Below, in pieces: positions 42,846 to 52,421 of a stretch of 64,000 nt of DNA (within the stretch, counting starts at the first letter, position 1; every line of letters begins with the position of its first letter). Location: the NCBI GenBank assembly GCA_029213005.1, contig JARGPI010000005.1, positions 124,001 to 188,000 of the forward strand, read 5' to 3'. The notes below the pieces were generated by a model that was not told the origin of the DNA, made no database searches, and saw only the letters and a list, made by a program, of their open reading frames with translations. Made by a program: the position numbers and the translations under genes. The stretch is from Verrucomicrobiales bacterium (GTDB lineage: Bacteria; Verrucomicrobiota; Verrucomicrobiia; Verrucomicrobiales; DEV007).

Positions 42846-44720
42846 CTATTTGCCTTTTGATTTCTTTTTCGGCTTTTCCAATGGCTCCCCTTTTAAGTAG
42901 GGAAGCCGACGGGGGACGTCCGCACCGGAGACCTGGGGCTTCAGGGTCGAGGCATCAAAACCGGCACCGGATTTATCATGATCGACGAAGTAGACCAGTG
43001 AGTTCAGAGCCTCTGTCGCAAAAATAGAATCGTCCGTGGTATTCACCAGTTCGACAATCTTTTTCGTGGGATCGATTTGGCCGATCAACCCAAGAAATTC
43101 CGCCCCCCGCAGTTGGACGACCTTATATTCATCAGTAAGTAATTTCCGGGCAACTTGACCGAGAGACTCGGCTTTTTTTCCAAAGCTGCTGCAGACCATT
43201 GCCCCCCAGTAACGATCGATTGGGTCCTGTGATTTCAGTGCGGATTCGATACCGGCTTTGACGGTTTCAAAATCAGAGGTCGCAAAGTTCGCAATGTCTA
43301 CATAGCGGGCTATATCTTCTTTATGTTCCTGACCAAATTGCACTGGATTATCCATCACCTTCTCAGCAAGGTAGCTCTCTGGATAGAAACTCAAATCAGG
43401 TAACGATTTGACGGTTTCATTCAAACGCTTCCTCAGCTCCATCAATTTCTCCGAGTGTTCCGGATCTTCGGAGAGGTTTTTCACTTCATGCGGATCAGCT
43501 TCCACATCAAAAAGCAATTCGACCGGGCGGGCCTGGAAAAATTGACTTTGTTCAGCATTGAGCTTCCCCGCTTTATATAGATCTCTCCACTCACCATACG
43601 CGAGCATTTTATATCGGTAGTTATTCTGCAGCCCGTCGGGAAGCCAGTTTTGATAGCAGCGCAGGTAATGATATTTACCTTTTCGGAGACTCCGTACGAG
43701 ATCGTATTTTTCATCAAATCGATCCGCATAACCAAATGCCTCATCACGACGGTTCACCTCACCCATGGTAACTCCGGCTCCGAGGAAAGCTTTTCCATCA
43801 ACTCCATCAGAGCCCTCAACTCCGGCGAGATTCAATACCGTTGGCCCAAAATCGATAAAACTGACAAAGCCTCTGACCCTCTCACCGCGTTTTCCATCCA
43901 CCAGTTTTTTATAGTTGGCGGGGATTCTAACCACCAGGGGCACGTGAAGCCCAGAGTCATAGGCATATCCTTTACCGCGGGGCAGCACGCCACCATGATC
44001 GCCGAAGTAAAACACAAAGGTATCTTCGAGTACTTCCGCTTTTTCCAGGTCAGCTACGGTTTTCGCCACGATCTCATCGATGACTTTCATCCGATCCAGA
44101 TAGCGGGCGTGGGTATACCGGAATAACGGGGTATCCGGGAAATAGTCTGCCAGAGTAACTGACGCAGGATCCGTATCAGTTTTTTCCGACTCAAACGTCT
44201 TCTCATTAAAATGCAACCGTCCCTCATGCGACTCGGAATGAGATTGCATGTGGAAAAACGGCTGACCGGGTTTCCGTTTCTTCCACGACGCTTTACCGGA
44301 CGATTCGTCCCAGCCTGTCGCCGGGGCGGCATTGTAGTCGGTTTTCGAATTGTTGGTGGTGTAGTAGCCCGCCTCCTTCAAATAATGATGAAACATCCGG
44401 ACATTATCGGGAAGTGTCGCTGTTTGGTATTTCCGATGGAACTGAGTTCCGATCCTGGGCCCGTAACAACTGGTCGCCAGAGTGGTCCGGGCGACCGAGC
44501 AGACCGGCGCATTGGAAAAGGCATGATCAAAGGTTAAGCCATTCGCTGCCAGAGCTTCAATCGCCGGAGTCTCCGAACCCCCTTCAAAGAAATGTCTCAG
44601 GTAATGATGGGAATTATCTTCCGAAACGATAAAGACAAAATTGGGCCGGGACTCAACACTCCACGCCGGAGCCATCGAAAAAACCGCAACAGCGATCACA
44701 GAAAAAATACAGCGAATCAT
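42846..44720 (-). CDS. Secreted sulfatase with long C-terminal extension
   Basis: 624-residue sulfatase-family protein with signal peptide (MIRCIFSVIAVAVFSMAPAW). The metal site opens with PNFVFIVSEDNSHHYLRHF (Glu instead of the second Asp), and the formylglycine motif is CSVARTTLATS (C74, R78): Pro is replaced by Val but the Arg is kept. The rest of the catalytic domain continues with FYFGDHGGVLPRGKGY and VEADPHEVKNL. Residues from about 470 to 600 form a helical repeat tail (HEAT-like spacing: YWGAMVCSSF, LRGAEFLGLIG, ATEALNSLVYF) and the end is Lys-rich. Family members with HEAT-like tails are frequent in Planctomycetes/Verrucomicrobia. The substrate is not known. Confidence 0.92.
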   Translation of the reverse strand: MIRCIFSVIAVAVFSMAPAWSVESRPNFVFIVSEDNSHHYLRHFFEGGSETPAIEALAANGLTFDHAFSNAPVCSVARTTLATSCYGPRIGTQFHRKYQTATLPDNVRMFHHYLKEAGYYTTNNSKTDYNAAPATGWDESSGKASWKKRKPGQPFFHMQSHSESHEGRLHFNEKTFESEKTDTDPASVTLADYFPDTPLFRYTHARYLDRMKVIDEIVAKTVADLEKAEVLEDTFVFYFGDHGGVLPRGKGYAYDSGLHVPLVVRIPANYKKLVDGKRGERVRGFVSFIDFGPTVLNLAGVEGSDGVDGKAFLGAGVTMGEVNRRDEAFGYADRFDEKYDLVRSLRKGKYHYLRCYQNWLPDGLQNNYRYKMLAYGEWRDLYKAGKLNAEQSQFFQARPVELLFDVEADPHEVKNLSEDPEHSEKLMELRKRLNETVKSLPDLSFYPESYLAEKVMDNPVQFGQEHKEDIARYVDIANFATSDFETVKAGIESALKSQDPIDRYWGAMVCSSFGKKAESLGQVARKLLTDEYKVVQLRGAEFLGLIGQIDPTKKIVELVNTTDDSIFATEALNSLVYFVDHDKSGAGFDASTLKPQVSGADVPRRLPYLKGEPLEKPKKKSKGK

Positions 44721-44768
44721 ACCGGAAAAATATGACCCGCCCCGCTTTAGTCAACGGATCCGACCCGA

Positions 44769-45800
44769 TCAACTGCAGCGCATTGCCGTCAGATAGCCTC
44801 TACTAGCAAAAGTATCACCCGAACCGTTCGCTTGAAAACCCGCCTCCCGGAGGATCGGATCCAGCTCGGCGCGACTGTAACAACGCCCCTGAGTCATATG
44901 CATCAGGAGAGTGGAATATTCAGCCACCTCGATGGGTCCGTTTTTATCATCATTCAGAAATGCTTGATGAATCACAAGGAGGCCACCGGCGGGAATCGAT
45001 TCCGCGGAGCGCGCTATAATCCGTTTTATCTCAGGGAAATCCCAGTCATGCAACACGTTCGACAGCAGGTGTATATCACAATCAACCGGCCAGTGATCAT
45101 TAAACATGTCCCCCTCCACAACTTGGATCTTCTCGCTCAAACCACGCTCCGAGATGATTTTCCGGGCAATCTGATCCACCGGAGCCTGTTCCAAAACAAC
45201 ACCCGTGAGGTGAGAGTTTGCCGTCACAATCGCCTGGGCATAAACCCCGGAACCACCACCAACATCGAGAATCCGGTGATGATTTGATATAATTGGTTCA
45301 ATTTCCCGAGCGAGTTTCTGACCAAAGGCCAGGCCACGGCAGTCCATCAATGAGGTGAACTCCCGGGCAAAAGTTTCATCCAACATCGATTCGTGCCAAT
45401 CTGCGCCCTCGTCGTCCGAACGCCAATTTGCCGGTTTACCGGTTTTCAGCACTTCCAGATAATCGAGAACGAAGGGACTTCCCTTCATTGGTTGATAATA
45501 GGGCCCCAAATACCAGGGGGATCCCACCGTGAGATGTTCACTTGTTTTCGTTGTCACCCGGTTCACACCCTCCGCATCGATTTCGAGATACTGGTAGGCC
45601 CGGCATAAGGTCAGCAATACATCGACGGGACGTTCGGCAAATCCATAGTGCTCACAGATATCAGTGGCCGTTCCACCCCCGCGTTCCGACAACCAGGTGA
45701 ACAGATCCAAGTGAAGCAATGCTGCAGCCACTAATTCAACAGCGATTTGGCGGTCCCGGAACGCCAAAATACTCCCGGGATCGGTATCAGGAACAGTCAT
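44769..45800 (-). CDS. SAM-dependent O-methyltransferase (hydroxyneurospora/ASMT-like)
   Basis: 343 residues from the ATG at 45800; another ATG five codons upstream is possible. The N-terminal winged-helix dimerisation domain (about 10-100; ELVAAALLHLDLFTWL, YGFAERPVDVLLTLC) precedes the Rossmann methyltransferase with SAM motif RILDVGGGSGVYAQAI, the acidic loop VEGDMFNDHW and the post-motif LSNVLHDWDFPEIKRII, where H and D match the catalytic and conserved residues of the plant-type O-methyltransferase family. Likely methylates a small phenolic or polyketide-like hydroxyl; no biosynthetic genes are adjacent. Confidence 0.87.
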   Translation of the reverse strand: MTVPDTDPGSILAFRDRQIAVELVAAALLHLDLFTWLSERGGGTATDICEHYGFAERPVDVLLTLCRAYQYLEIDAEGVNRVTTKTSEHLTVGSPWYLGPYYQPMKGSPFVLDYLEVLKTGKPANWRSDDEGADWHESMLDETFAREFTSLMDCRGLAFGQKLAREIEPIISNHHRILDVGGGSGVYAQAIVTANSHLTGVVLEQAPVDQIARKIISERGLSEKIQVVEGDMFNDHWPVDCDIHLLSNVLHDWDFPEIKRIIARSAESIPAGGLLVIHQAFLNDDKNGPIEVAEYSTLLMHMTQGRCYSRAELDPILREAGFQANGSGDTFASRGYLTAMRCS

Positions 45801-45919
45801 TCCGATCCCTCGCAATGATATAGATGAAACGCAAGACTGTTTGAATACAAATTTATAGCAATTAAAATAGACATATTTACAATAAATGTTAAAATAGATT
45901 AAGTAATTTTAATTGATAA

Positions 45920-48900
45920 ATGGCTAAATCCATTATCCAGTCCATTTGGGGCAATCTTGGGCAATCTACTGACCCGGAAGGTAGTTCATCCACTGCATTC
46001 GAGCATCGAATGGAGGACGTGGCCAGTTTGTTCACCGATCTGGCAGCAATTTCCAGTGCTGATAGTATCGACCCCGAGTGGTGCTTCCGGGTCGAGTTAC
46101 TTGATGGAAAAACCTTTCTCGTCTGGACCAGTTTGGCCGACTTGTCCGGGACATCGGAGGACGATGAAAAGACCTTCTGTCCCGATTTCGAAGCCGCCAA
46201 GTTGGTGACCCACCCTAATATTTTCACTCCCCTGCACATCACCCGAGTGAGATCGCATGCCATCGTCGTGACCGAAGATTTCGATGGCAAAGCGCTTTTC
46301 CGCGAAACTCGCGGCAGGAAACATTCGATCGACTGGGTGCATCAGATCTTCTTTCAAATCACCGGCGCCGTCGAAGCCGCTCATGCATCCGGCGTTTTAC
46401 ATCGCGCACTCTGCCCCTCCAACATTATCATCGACGCGGATTCGAACGTGAAAGTGTTCGGTTTCGGGATGGCTAATATCTTCTTCGATCGCTGGGACGC
46501 AGCGATGGAGAATCATAGGCACAAGCTCATCGATTATTTAGCCCCGGAGGTCGCGAATAACGGACTATTCACCACCGTCCCGCACTGCGATGGCTTTTCC
46601 ATCGGTCGCATCGTTTATGAAATGTTGGTAGGTCAGCTACCTAAAAATTCGATTATCGTGCTTCCTTCCACCGTAGCGAAAGTCCCGCCGTTTGTCGACG
46701 ACGCTCTACTCTACGCTATGCATGGCGACCGTAACCGGCGTCCCCAGACCGTGGTCGAGTTCCGCGAAATGTTTTACGGAATCCGGGTTCGCGATACCCA
46801 GTCATTAAAACTGGAAAAACTTGACGGGAGAAAGTCCCGCTTTGCTCCGTTTGAAGGCTCGCTGAGCTGGCTAAATGTTATAATATTTCCGCTATCCATT
46901 GGACTCCTTGTGCTGACGATCGGCATCATGATCGCTATCTTCAGTGACAGTTCCATCGAGGAATCTGACTCAGCTCCTTTCGATGCACTCGCTGGTTTTG
47001 AAACCTTTAAAGTCGAGCCTGAAAAACTCTCGAACTCGGATCTGAAAAATCTCTATCAAAATGATGCTAAGCAGTTCGAATCGGAAGTGGATAATACCTA
47101 CGAGAAGCTGGTCTCGAATGATAAGTATGAAGAGGCAAATCTCTACCTTGAAAAAGTAGGTGGGGTTGGTAACGAAGAATTTGACGCCCGGATCCTGAAC
47201 CGCACTAACGATATCAATGAATATCAGGAGATGATTACCATCGCGAAATCAACTCGCTCCCGCGGAGACTCCATCGCTGAAGACGCCGCCCTCGCCCGGG
47301 CAAAAGAAATTTTCCCGAACAGTAAAAAGGTTAAGGAACTACTCAACAGCAACCCCAGACGAATCGCAGCCAGACTGACCAAGGCACTGAATACCCTGCG
47401 CTCCACCAACCCGGAGCAGACGGAATGGCACTACCACGTTCTGGTCACCCACAACCGGGTGATCCTCGATTTGGCGGGTCATGAAAATCTAACGAATCTC
47501 TCGGCACTCCGGGGACAGGTTATTCACGAATTGAATCTCAGCCACACCGGTATTACCTCCCTGCTGGACCTCATCGGACTCCCGATCGAAGAACTGCGAA
47601 TTGATCATACTAAAATTTCGAACCTCTCCGAAGTCGCCGGGCTTCCACTTCGGATCTTTACTTTTACCCATACCGAGGTTGGAGATATTTCTCCGCTAAA
47701 CAACATGCCCTATCTCCGCTGCATGATCGGTCAAAATGCAGGCGGTCCAGTTAGTAAAATCTACCCTCCCGATCCCGACCAGGTAACCTGGATCGATGAG
47801 AATCAGACGAAGTTCAGAGCACTGCCCGGGATGGGCGTTTTGATGGCAGAGAAGGAATATCCAATCCAGGACGGAGATATCCCTATCACCATGTTGACGT
47901 TTAAAGATGCGGAAAACATTTGTTCCCACTTAACCGTTCGCCACCGGAAATCCAATCAGATCGGGGAACAACACCAATACCGGCTCCCAACTGACGGCGA
48001 GTGGAGTTTTGCAGTTCAACTGCCGGAAAGCCAGTTCCTCTCACCCAAAGGCCGGATGCTCCAGCAAATCGATGAAACCGCCTACCTGAAACATCGGCGG
48101 GCCCTCACTATTCTTGAAATTAATAAAGCGGCCGACAGTTCCAAACACTCTCACAATGGATTTCTCGGCATCCACAATGGAATCGGGGAATGGGTCGACC
48201 ACAGTCGCAATCGCTGGGATGAGACCTGTCTCGTTCGGGGCATCGCCCGGGAAACCGAGATCGATACCCTCCGCGAGCGCACCAGGGAATCTTCAGATGT
48301 GGCCCGGAAACTGATCGGATTCCGTCCCGTTCTCGAAATAGAAAATAATGAGTCAAAATGGGATCTGAGCGCCACCTCGAATTCCCGCGAGCTGGCAGGG
48401 ATCACCCTCGGGGCATGGGAAACGCCCCATCTCTCAGCCGCAGCTTCCAGCTCCATCCTGTTGTCATCTCTTTTAAAATCGGAAGCTTATCGGAGTGCCT
48501 ACGTTGGAAACTCATTTGAAATAGACCCCTTTGCCAACCGGAGATATCTCAGAGTGGATCTGCCCATTTCCTGGACCGAGGCAAGGTCCATCGCCCACCA
48601 GCTCGGCGGCAGTCTCGCCATGGTGGAAAACCGCGATCACCTCATCTGGCTTTACCATCGCTTTGTGGAAGACAACCCGCTGAGAACCCCGCTCTGGATG
48701 GGCGCCTCCGCCCTGGCTGAGAAATCTGACTGGGAATGGGTCAACGATAAAAAGGTACCTGTTAGTCTCACCCCGGCCAATGTAGACGGCGACAAAAGGC
48801 GCGGCGCGCTTCTGGTTCCCGTGAGGAACTCCACGCCTGCGATGACAGCGACCCCGGTGTCGGAACGTCACTCATTCCTTATCGCATGGGACATAGACGC

Positions 48901-48934
48901 CAATGGTGACCCTATCACTAACCCCATAAAATAG
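45920..48934 (+). CDS. Membrane-anchored pseudokinase with leucine-rich, FGE-like and C-type-lectin-like modules
   Basis: 1004 residues. Residues 1-290 have a serine/threonine kinase fold (AVEAAHASGVLHRALCPSNIII, LAPEV at 207-211, CDGFSIGRIVYEML), but the catalytic Asp of HRD is Ala (HRA, 161-163) and the metal-binding DFG is GFG (181-183); no glycine-rich loop is visible. One membrane span lies at about 317-342 (LNVIIFPLSIGLLVLTIGIM). Outside it come a Glu/Asn-rich helical segment (about 350-480), leucine-rich repeats (about 500-600; LSHTGITSLLDLIGLPIEEL), an FGE-sulfatase-like domain (about 630-805; LPTDGEWSFAV, GIGEWVDHS, GFRPVLE) and a C-type-lectin-like end (about 875-1004; ISWTEARSIAHQLGGSLA, LWMGASA, WEWVND). 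A large cytoplasmic regulator or scaffold that reads an external ligand is the simplest inference. Kinase activity is unlikely. Confidence 0.85.
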   Translation: MAKSIIQSIWGNLGQSTDPEGSSSTAFEHRMEDVASLFTDLAAISSADSIDPEWCFRVELLDGKTFLVWTSLADLSGTSEDDEKTFCPDFEAAKLVTHPNIFTPLHITRVRSHAIVVTEDFDGKALFRETRGRKHSIDWVHQIFFQITGAVEAAHASGVLHRALCPSNIIIDADSNVKVFGFGMANIFFDRWDAAMENHRHKLIDYLAPEVANNGLFTTVPHCDGFSIGRIVYEMLVGQLPKNSIIVLPSTVAKVPPFVDDALLYAMHGDRNRRPQTVVEFREMFYGIRVRDTQSLKLEKLDGRKSRFAPFEGSLSWLNVIIFPLSIGLLVLTIGIMIAIFSDSSIEESDSAPFDALAGFETFKVEPEKLSNSDLKNLYQNDAKQFESEVDNTYEKLVSNDKYEEANLYLEKVGGVGNEEFDARILNRTNDINEYQEMITIAKSTRSRGDSIAEDAALARAKEIFPNSKKVKELLNSNPRRIAARLTKALNTLRSTNPEQTEWHYHVLVTHNRVILDLAGHENLTNLSALRGQVIHELNLSHTGITSLLDLIGLPIEELRIDHTKISNLSEVAGLPLRIFTFTHTEVGDISPLNNMPYLRCMIGQNAGGPVSKIYPPDPDQVTWIDENQTKFRALPGMGVLMAEKEYPIQDGDIPITMLTFKDAENICSHLTVRHRKSNQIGEQHQYRLPTDGEWSFAVQLPESQFLSPKGRMLQQIDETAYLKHRRALTILEINKAADSSKHSHNGFLGIHNGIGEWVDHSRNRWDETCLVRGIARETEIDTLRERTRESSDVARKLIGFRPVLEIENNESKWDLSATSNSRELAGITLGAWETPHLSAAASSSILLSSLLKSEAYRSAYVGNSFEIDPFANRRYLRVDLPISWTEARSIAHQLGGSLAMVENRDHLIWLYHRFVEDNPLRTPLWMGASALAEKSDWEWVNDKKVPVSLTPANVDGDKRRGALLVPVRNSTPAMTATPVSERHSFLIAWDIDANGDPITNPIK

Positions 48935-48946
48935 CTGAAAACCGCA

Positions 48947-48971
48947 AGCCGTTTACTGTGACAAAACGGCT
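48947..48971 (+). terminator. Possible weak terminator after the pseudokinase gene
   Basis: Stem AGCCGTTT / AAACGGCT around a 9-base loop, 12 bp past the stop codon, followed only by CAGTTATTTT. It could end the transcript or be a plain mRNA hairpin. Confidence 0.4.
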
Positions 48972-48984
48972 CAGTTATTTTCCG

Positions 48985-49013
48985 TTGACGTGTCCCTAGA
49001 CATCACGTTAACT
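48985..49013 (+). promoter_or_regulatory. Candidate gapA promoter
   Basis: TTGACG at 48985-48990 and TTAACT at 49008-49013 with a 17-bp spacer. The about 80-base leader that would follow contains two small hairpins (GCTGAA-GA-TTCAGC, then CAGCA-GTAA-TGCTG). Confidence 0.45.
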
Positions 49014-49080
49014 GCGACCGCATCCGCTTGTAGGTGGAGCTGAAGATTCAGCAGTAATGCTGTTTCGCATTTTGGGTTAA

Positions 49081-50100
<1,020 letters not shown>

Positions 50101-50130
50101 GTTTCATTCGGTAATCTACCGATTTTTAAT

Positions 50131-50165
50131 AAAAGCCCCGGAATCTCAGGATTTCGGGGCTTTTT
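50131..50165 (+). terminator. Intrinsic terminator of gapA
   Basis: Near-perfect stem AAAAGCCCCGGAATC / GATTTCGGGGCTTTTT with a four-base loop and a T-run, about 30 bp after the stop. Confidence 0.9.
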
Positions 50166-50170
50166 GCGTA

Positions 50171-50233
50171 TTTGGTACCCTGTACAACGTCAGACTGTAC
50201 CCTGTACAATCACGGACTGTACAGGGTACAATC
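50171..50233. repeat. Phased palindromic repeat, locus D (three units)
   Basis: Units start at 50171, 50193 and 50215, 22 bp apart. The middle is GACTGTACCCTGTACAATC, the third is in inverse orientation (GACTGTACAGGGTACAATC), and the first is degenerate at its left arm (TTTGGTACCCTGTACAACG). The array follows the gapA terminator directly and precedes deoB, ending 48 bp before its start codon. Confidence 0.92.
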
Positions 50234-50281
50234 ACGAAGGAACGTTGCTGACAAGCGGTGCGGAACGTTCTACGGTCCGGT

Positions 50282-51451
50282 ATGAAGCGCGCATTGCTTA
50301 TCGTTCTCGACTCCGTAGGAATTGGCCACGCTCCCGATGCCGATTTCTTTGGCGACGCAGGTTCCAACACCCTTGGACATATTCGCGAGCGAGCCGAACA
50401 TTTTTCGATCCCGAATCTCGACGCCGCCGGAATGGCTCATGCCGAAGCATTGGCTGCCGGCCATCAACCACCGGAAACTCCCACCCGGATGGCCTGGGGC
50501 TGTCTCACCGAACAATCCGCCGGAAAGGACACCACCACCGGGCATTGGGAAATCGCCGGTGCCAAACTCACCGAATCCTTCGCCACCTTCGAGAAATTCC
50601 CCCCTTCTCTGGTTAAGGAGCTGGAGAAAGCCGCCGGAGTCAGGTTTATCGGAAATTACGCCCGGTCCGGGACCGTCATTCTCGAGGAACTCGGCGAGGA
50701 ACATCTCAATTCCGGTAAGCCAATTCTCTACACCAGTAGCGATTCGGTCATCCAGATCGCTGCTCACGAAAACGTGATCCCACTGGAGCAACTTTACGAA
50801 ATTTGCTCCACCTGCCGCGAAATTGCGGATCGGGAAAGGATCGGCCGGGTCATCGCCCGCCCTTTTACGGGGCACCCGGGAAATTTTGAAAGGACCTCGA
50901 ACCGCCGCGATTTTTCTCTGGAACCTCCCCGCACCGTTTTAAATGCGCTGTTTGAAAGCGGAGTCCACACCGTCGGGATCGGAAAGATCTCCGACATCTT
51001 TGCCGGCAGTGGCATTGCCAATTCATTCCCAACCAAAAGCAATCAGAAGGGAATGGAAATCATACAGCAGCTCTGGCAGGAACCGGTGGGCAGCCCGACG
51101 CTCTACTTCGCCAACCTAGTCGATTTCGACATGCTTTTCGGACATCGGCGGGATGTGCAGGGTTATGCCAATGCTCTTCAGGAGTTCGATCACTGGCTGG
51201 GCGAATTCCTCCCACTGATCGACGATAGCGAATCACTGTTTTTGATCACCGCCGATCACGGCAACGATCCCACCTGGTCGGGAACCGACCACACCAGAGA
51301 GCGAGTCCCATTGCTCGCCTCCGGCCCCCTGCCCCCGGCCAGTATCGGTTGCCGCGACCAATTCTCCGACATCGCCGCGACACTGTCCGAATACTTCGAA
51401 CTCGACGAATGGCCGGAAGGTCGATCAATTCTTGGGGACGCACTGGATTAA
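50282..51451 (+). CDS. deoB: Phosphopentomutase
   Basis: 389-residue Mn-dependent enzyme of the alkaline-phosphatase superfamily that interconverts (deoxy)ribose 1- and 5-phosphate in nucleoside salvage. Motifs are RALLIVLDSVGIGHAPDA, DAGSNTLGHI, the phosphorylated Thr in KDTTTGHWEIAG, GKPILYTSSDSVIQIAAHE (split: TSSDSVIQIAAHE), the FANLVDFDMLFGHRRD metal residues and the ITADHGNDPTWSGTDHTRE site. The ATG at 50282 fits the family; a GTG eight codons upstream would run closer to the repeat array. No other deo genes are adjacent. Confidence 0.97.
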   Translation: MKRALLIVLDSVGIGHAPDADFFGDAGSNTLGHIRERAEHFSIPNLDAAGMAHAEALAAGHQPPETPTRMAWGCLTEQSAGKDTTTGHWEIAGAKLTESFATFEKFPPSLVKELEKAAGVRFIGNYARSGTVILEELGEEHLNSGKPILYTSSDSVIQIAAHENVIPLEQLYEICSTCREIADRERIGRVIARPFTGHPGNFERTSNRRDFSLEPPRTVLNALFESGVHTVGIGKISDIFAGSGIANSFPTKSNQKGMEIIQQLWQEPVGSPTLYFANLVDFDMLFGHRRDVQGYANALQEFDHWLGEFLPLIDDSESLFLITADHGNDPTWSGTDHTRERVPLLASGPLPPASIGCRDQFSDIAATLSEYFELDEWPEGRSILGDALD

Positions 51452-51540
51452 GGTCTTAAAAAAGACAGCGACACTGCTGCCGCTACCGCTACTGAAGGAC
51501 GAGGTCGCGATAGAGTGAACTCGTCTGAGATAAGCCGTGC

Positions 51541-51602
51541 CCCGATCACCCATTCTGGATGCCCCATCTGTCGGAAGTTTTGCCCCATCCAGTGGGATCG
51601 GG
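51541..51602. repeat. Imperfect long inverted repeat upstream of the porin-like gene
   Basis: CCCGATC (51541) pairs with GATCGGG (51596) and CTGGATG (51555) with CATCCAG (51586), with small bulges and a 24-base loop. It lies 90 bp after deoB. The following 90 bp are very AT-rich and lead into the porin-like gene, so this could be a transcript end or a regulatory stem-loop. Neither is shown. Confidence 0.5.
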
Positions 51603-51694
51603 TAAAAATATTTAAGAAATTTAAAAATTAATGCGAGAAATTTTGTAATTTTTAGTTTATATTTAGGGGTTCCTAAGAAAATTCTAAAATTAAC

Positions 51695-52396
51695 ATGAAA
51701 TCTCTATCTAAAACTATTCTATTAGCTCTTTGTGCCTTGCCCGGCTTGGCCTTTTCCGGCGAACCTTATTGCGACTTCCAGGGTCAAGGGGGAGGTTCCG
51801 ATTGTCATACCGGATATATTTTCGCCTATGGTGGTGGATTCGGTGGATATAATGTCGACGGTCATGAACCGGTCTTCCCTTCTTCGGAGAAAATCATCAT
51901 GGATTCCGGTACAATCTTCGGTGGTGGTGCCGGTATCTACACCAATCTGTTCAAACGCGGCCGGATCGAGGTCGAGCGTTTACATGCGCAGAACGACATC
52001 GGACAAATCACCAGTGACATCTATGACGGTAGAGGCTACATCAACTACGGGTTTACCGGACAGATGGAAACCGATGCCTTTATGTTGAACGTGCTCAAAG
52101 AGATTCCGTTCTGCAAATACACTGGCTATATCGGTGGTGGTATCGGTTATGCCCAGAACACAATCACGGTCTACAATCCCAATATCATCGGTACTAATGT
52201 TGGAACCAACGAAGTTGACGATGCTCTGGCTTACCAGTTTATCGCCGGTGTCGACATTCCAGTTACCAAGTCGGTTGACCTTTTCTTTCAGTATAAGATG
52301 CTCGGCGTCGGGGAATCCCACTACGAGAGACTTGACTTCGTAATCGACAGCCACATCACGCACAACGTCGTGTTCGGTGCCCGTCTTTCCTTCTAG
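51695..52396 (+). CDS. Outer-membrane beta-barrel (porin family) protein
   Basis: 233 residues with signal peptide (MKSLSKTILLALCALPGLAFSG) and a small mature beta-barrel. The alternating hydrophobic/aromatic strands with Gly turns (GYIFAYGGGFGGYNV, IYTNLFKRGRIEVERL, YTGYIGGGIGYAQNT, DLFFQYKMLGVGES) end in NVVFGARLSF, a typical BAM-recognised terminal Phe. Four Cys near the start (CDFQ, DCH, plus CK) are unusual for a porin and may form a disulfide. The AT-rich region before it likely holds its promoter. It has a strong terminator. Function is a guess: small OmpA/OprF-like barrels act as porins or adhesins. Confidence 0.82.
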   Translation: MKSLSKTILLALCALPGLAFSGEPYCDFQGQGGGSDCHTGYIFAYGGGFGGYNVDGHEPVFPSSEKIIMDSGTIFGGGAGIYTNLFKRGRIEVERLHAQNDIGQITSDIYDGRGYINYGFTGQMETDAFMLNVLKEIPFCKYTGYIGGGIGYAQNTITVYNPNIIGTNVGTNEVDDALAYQFIAGVDIPVTKSVDLFFQYKMLGVGESHYERLDFVIDSHITHNVVFGARLSF

Positions 52397-52421
52397 AATT
52401 ATACATTACTGATCTACCTTA

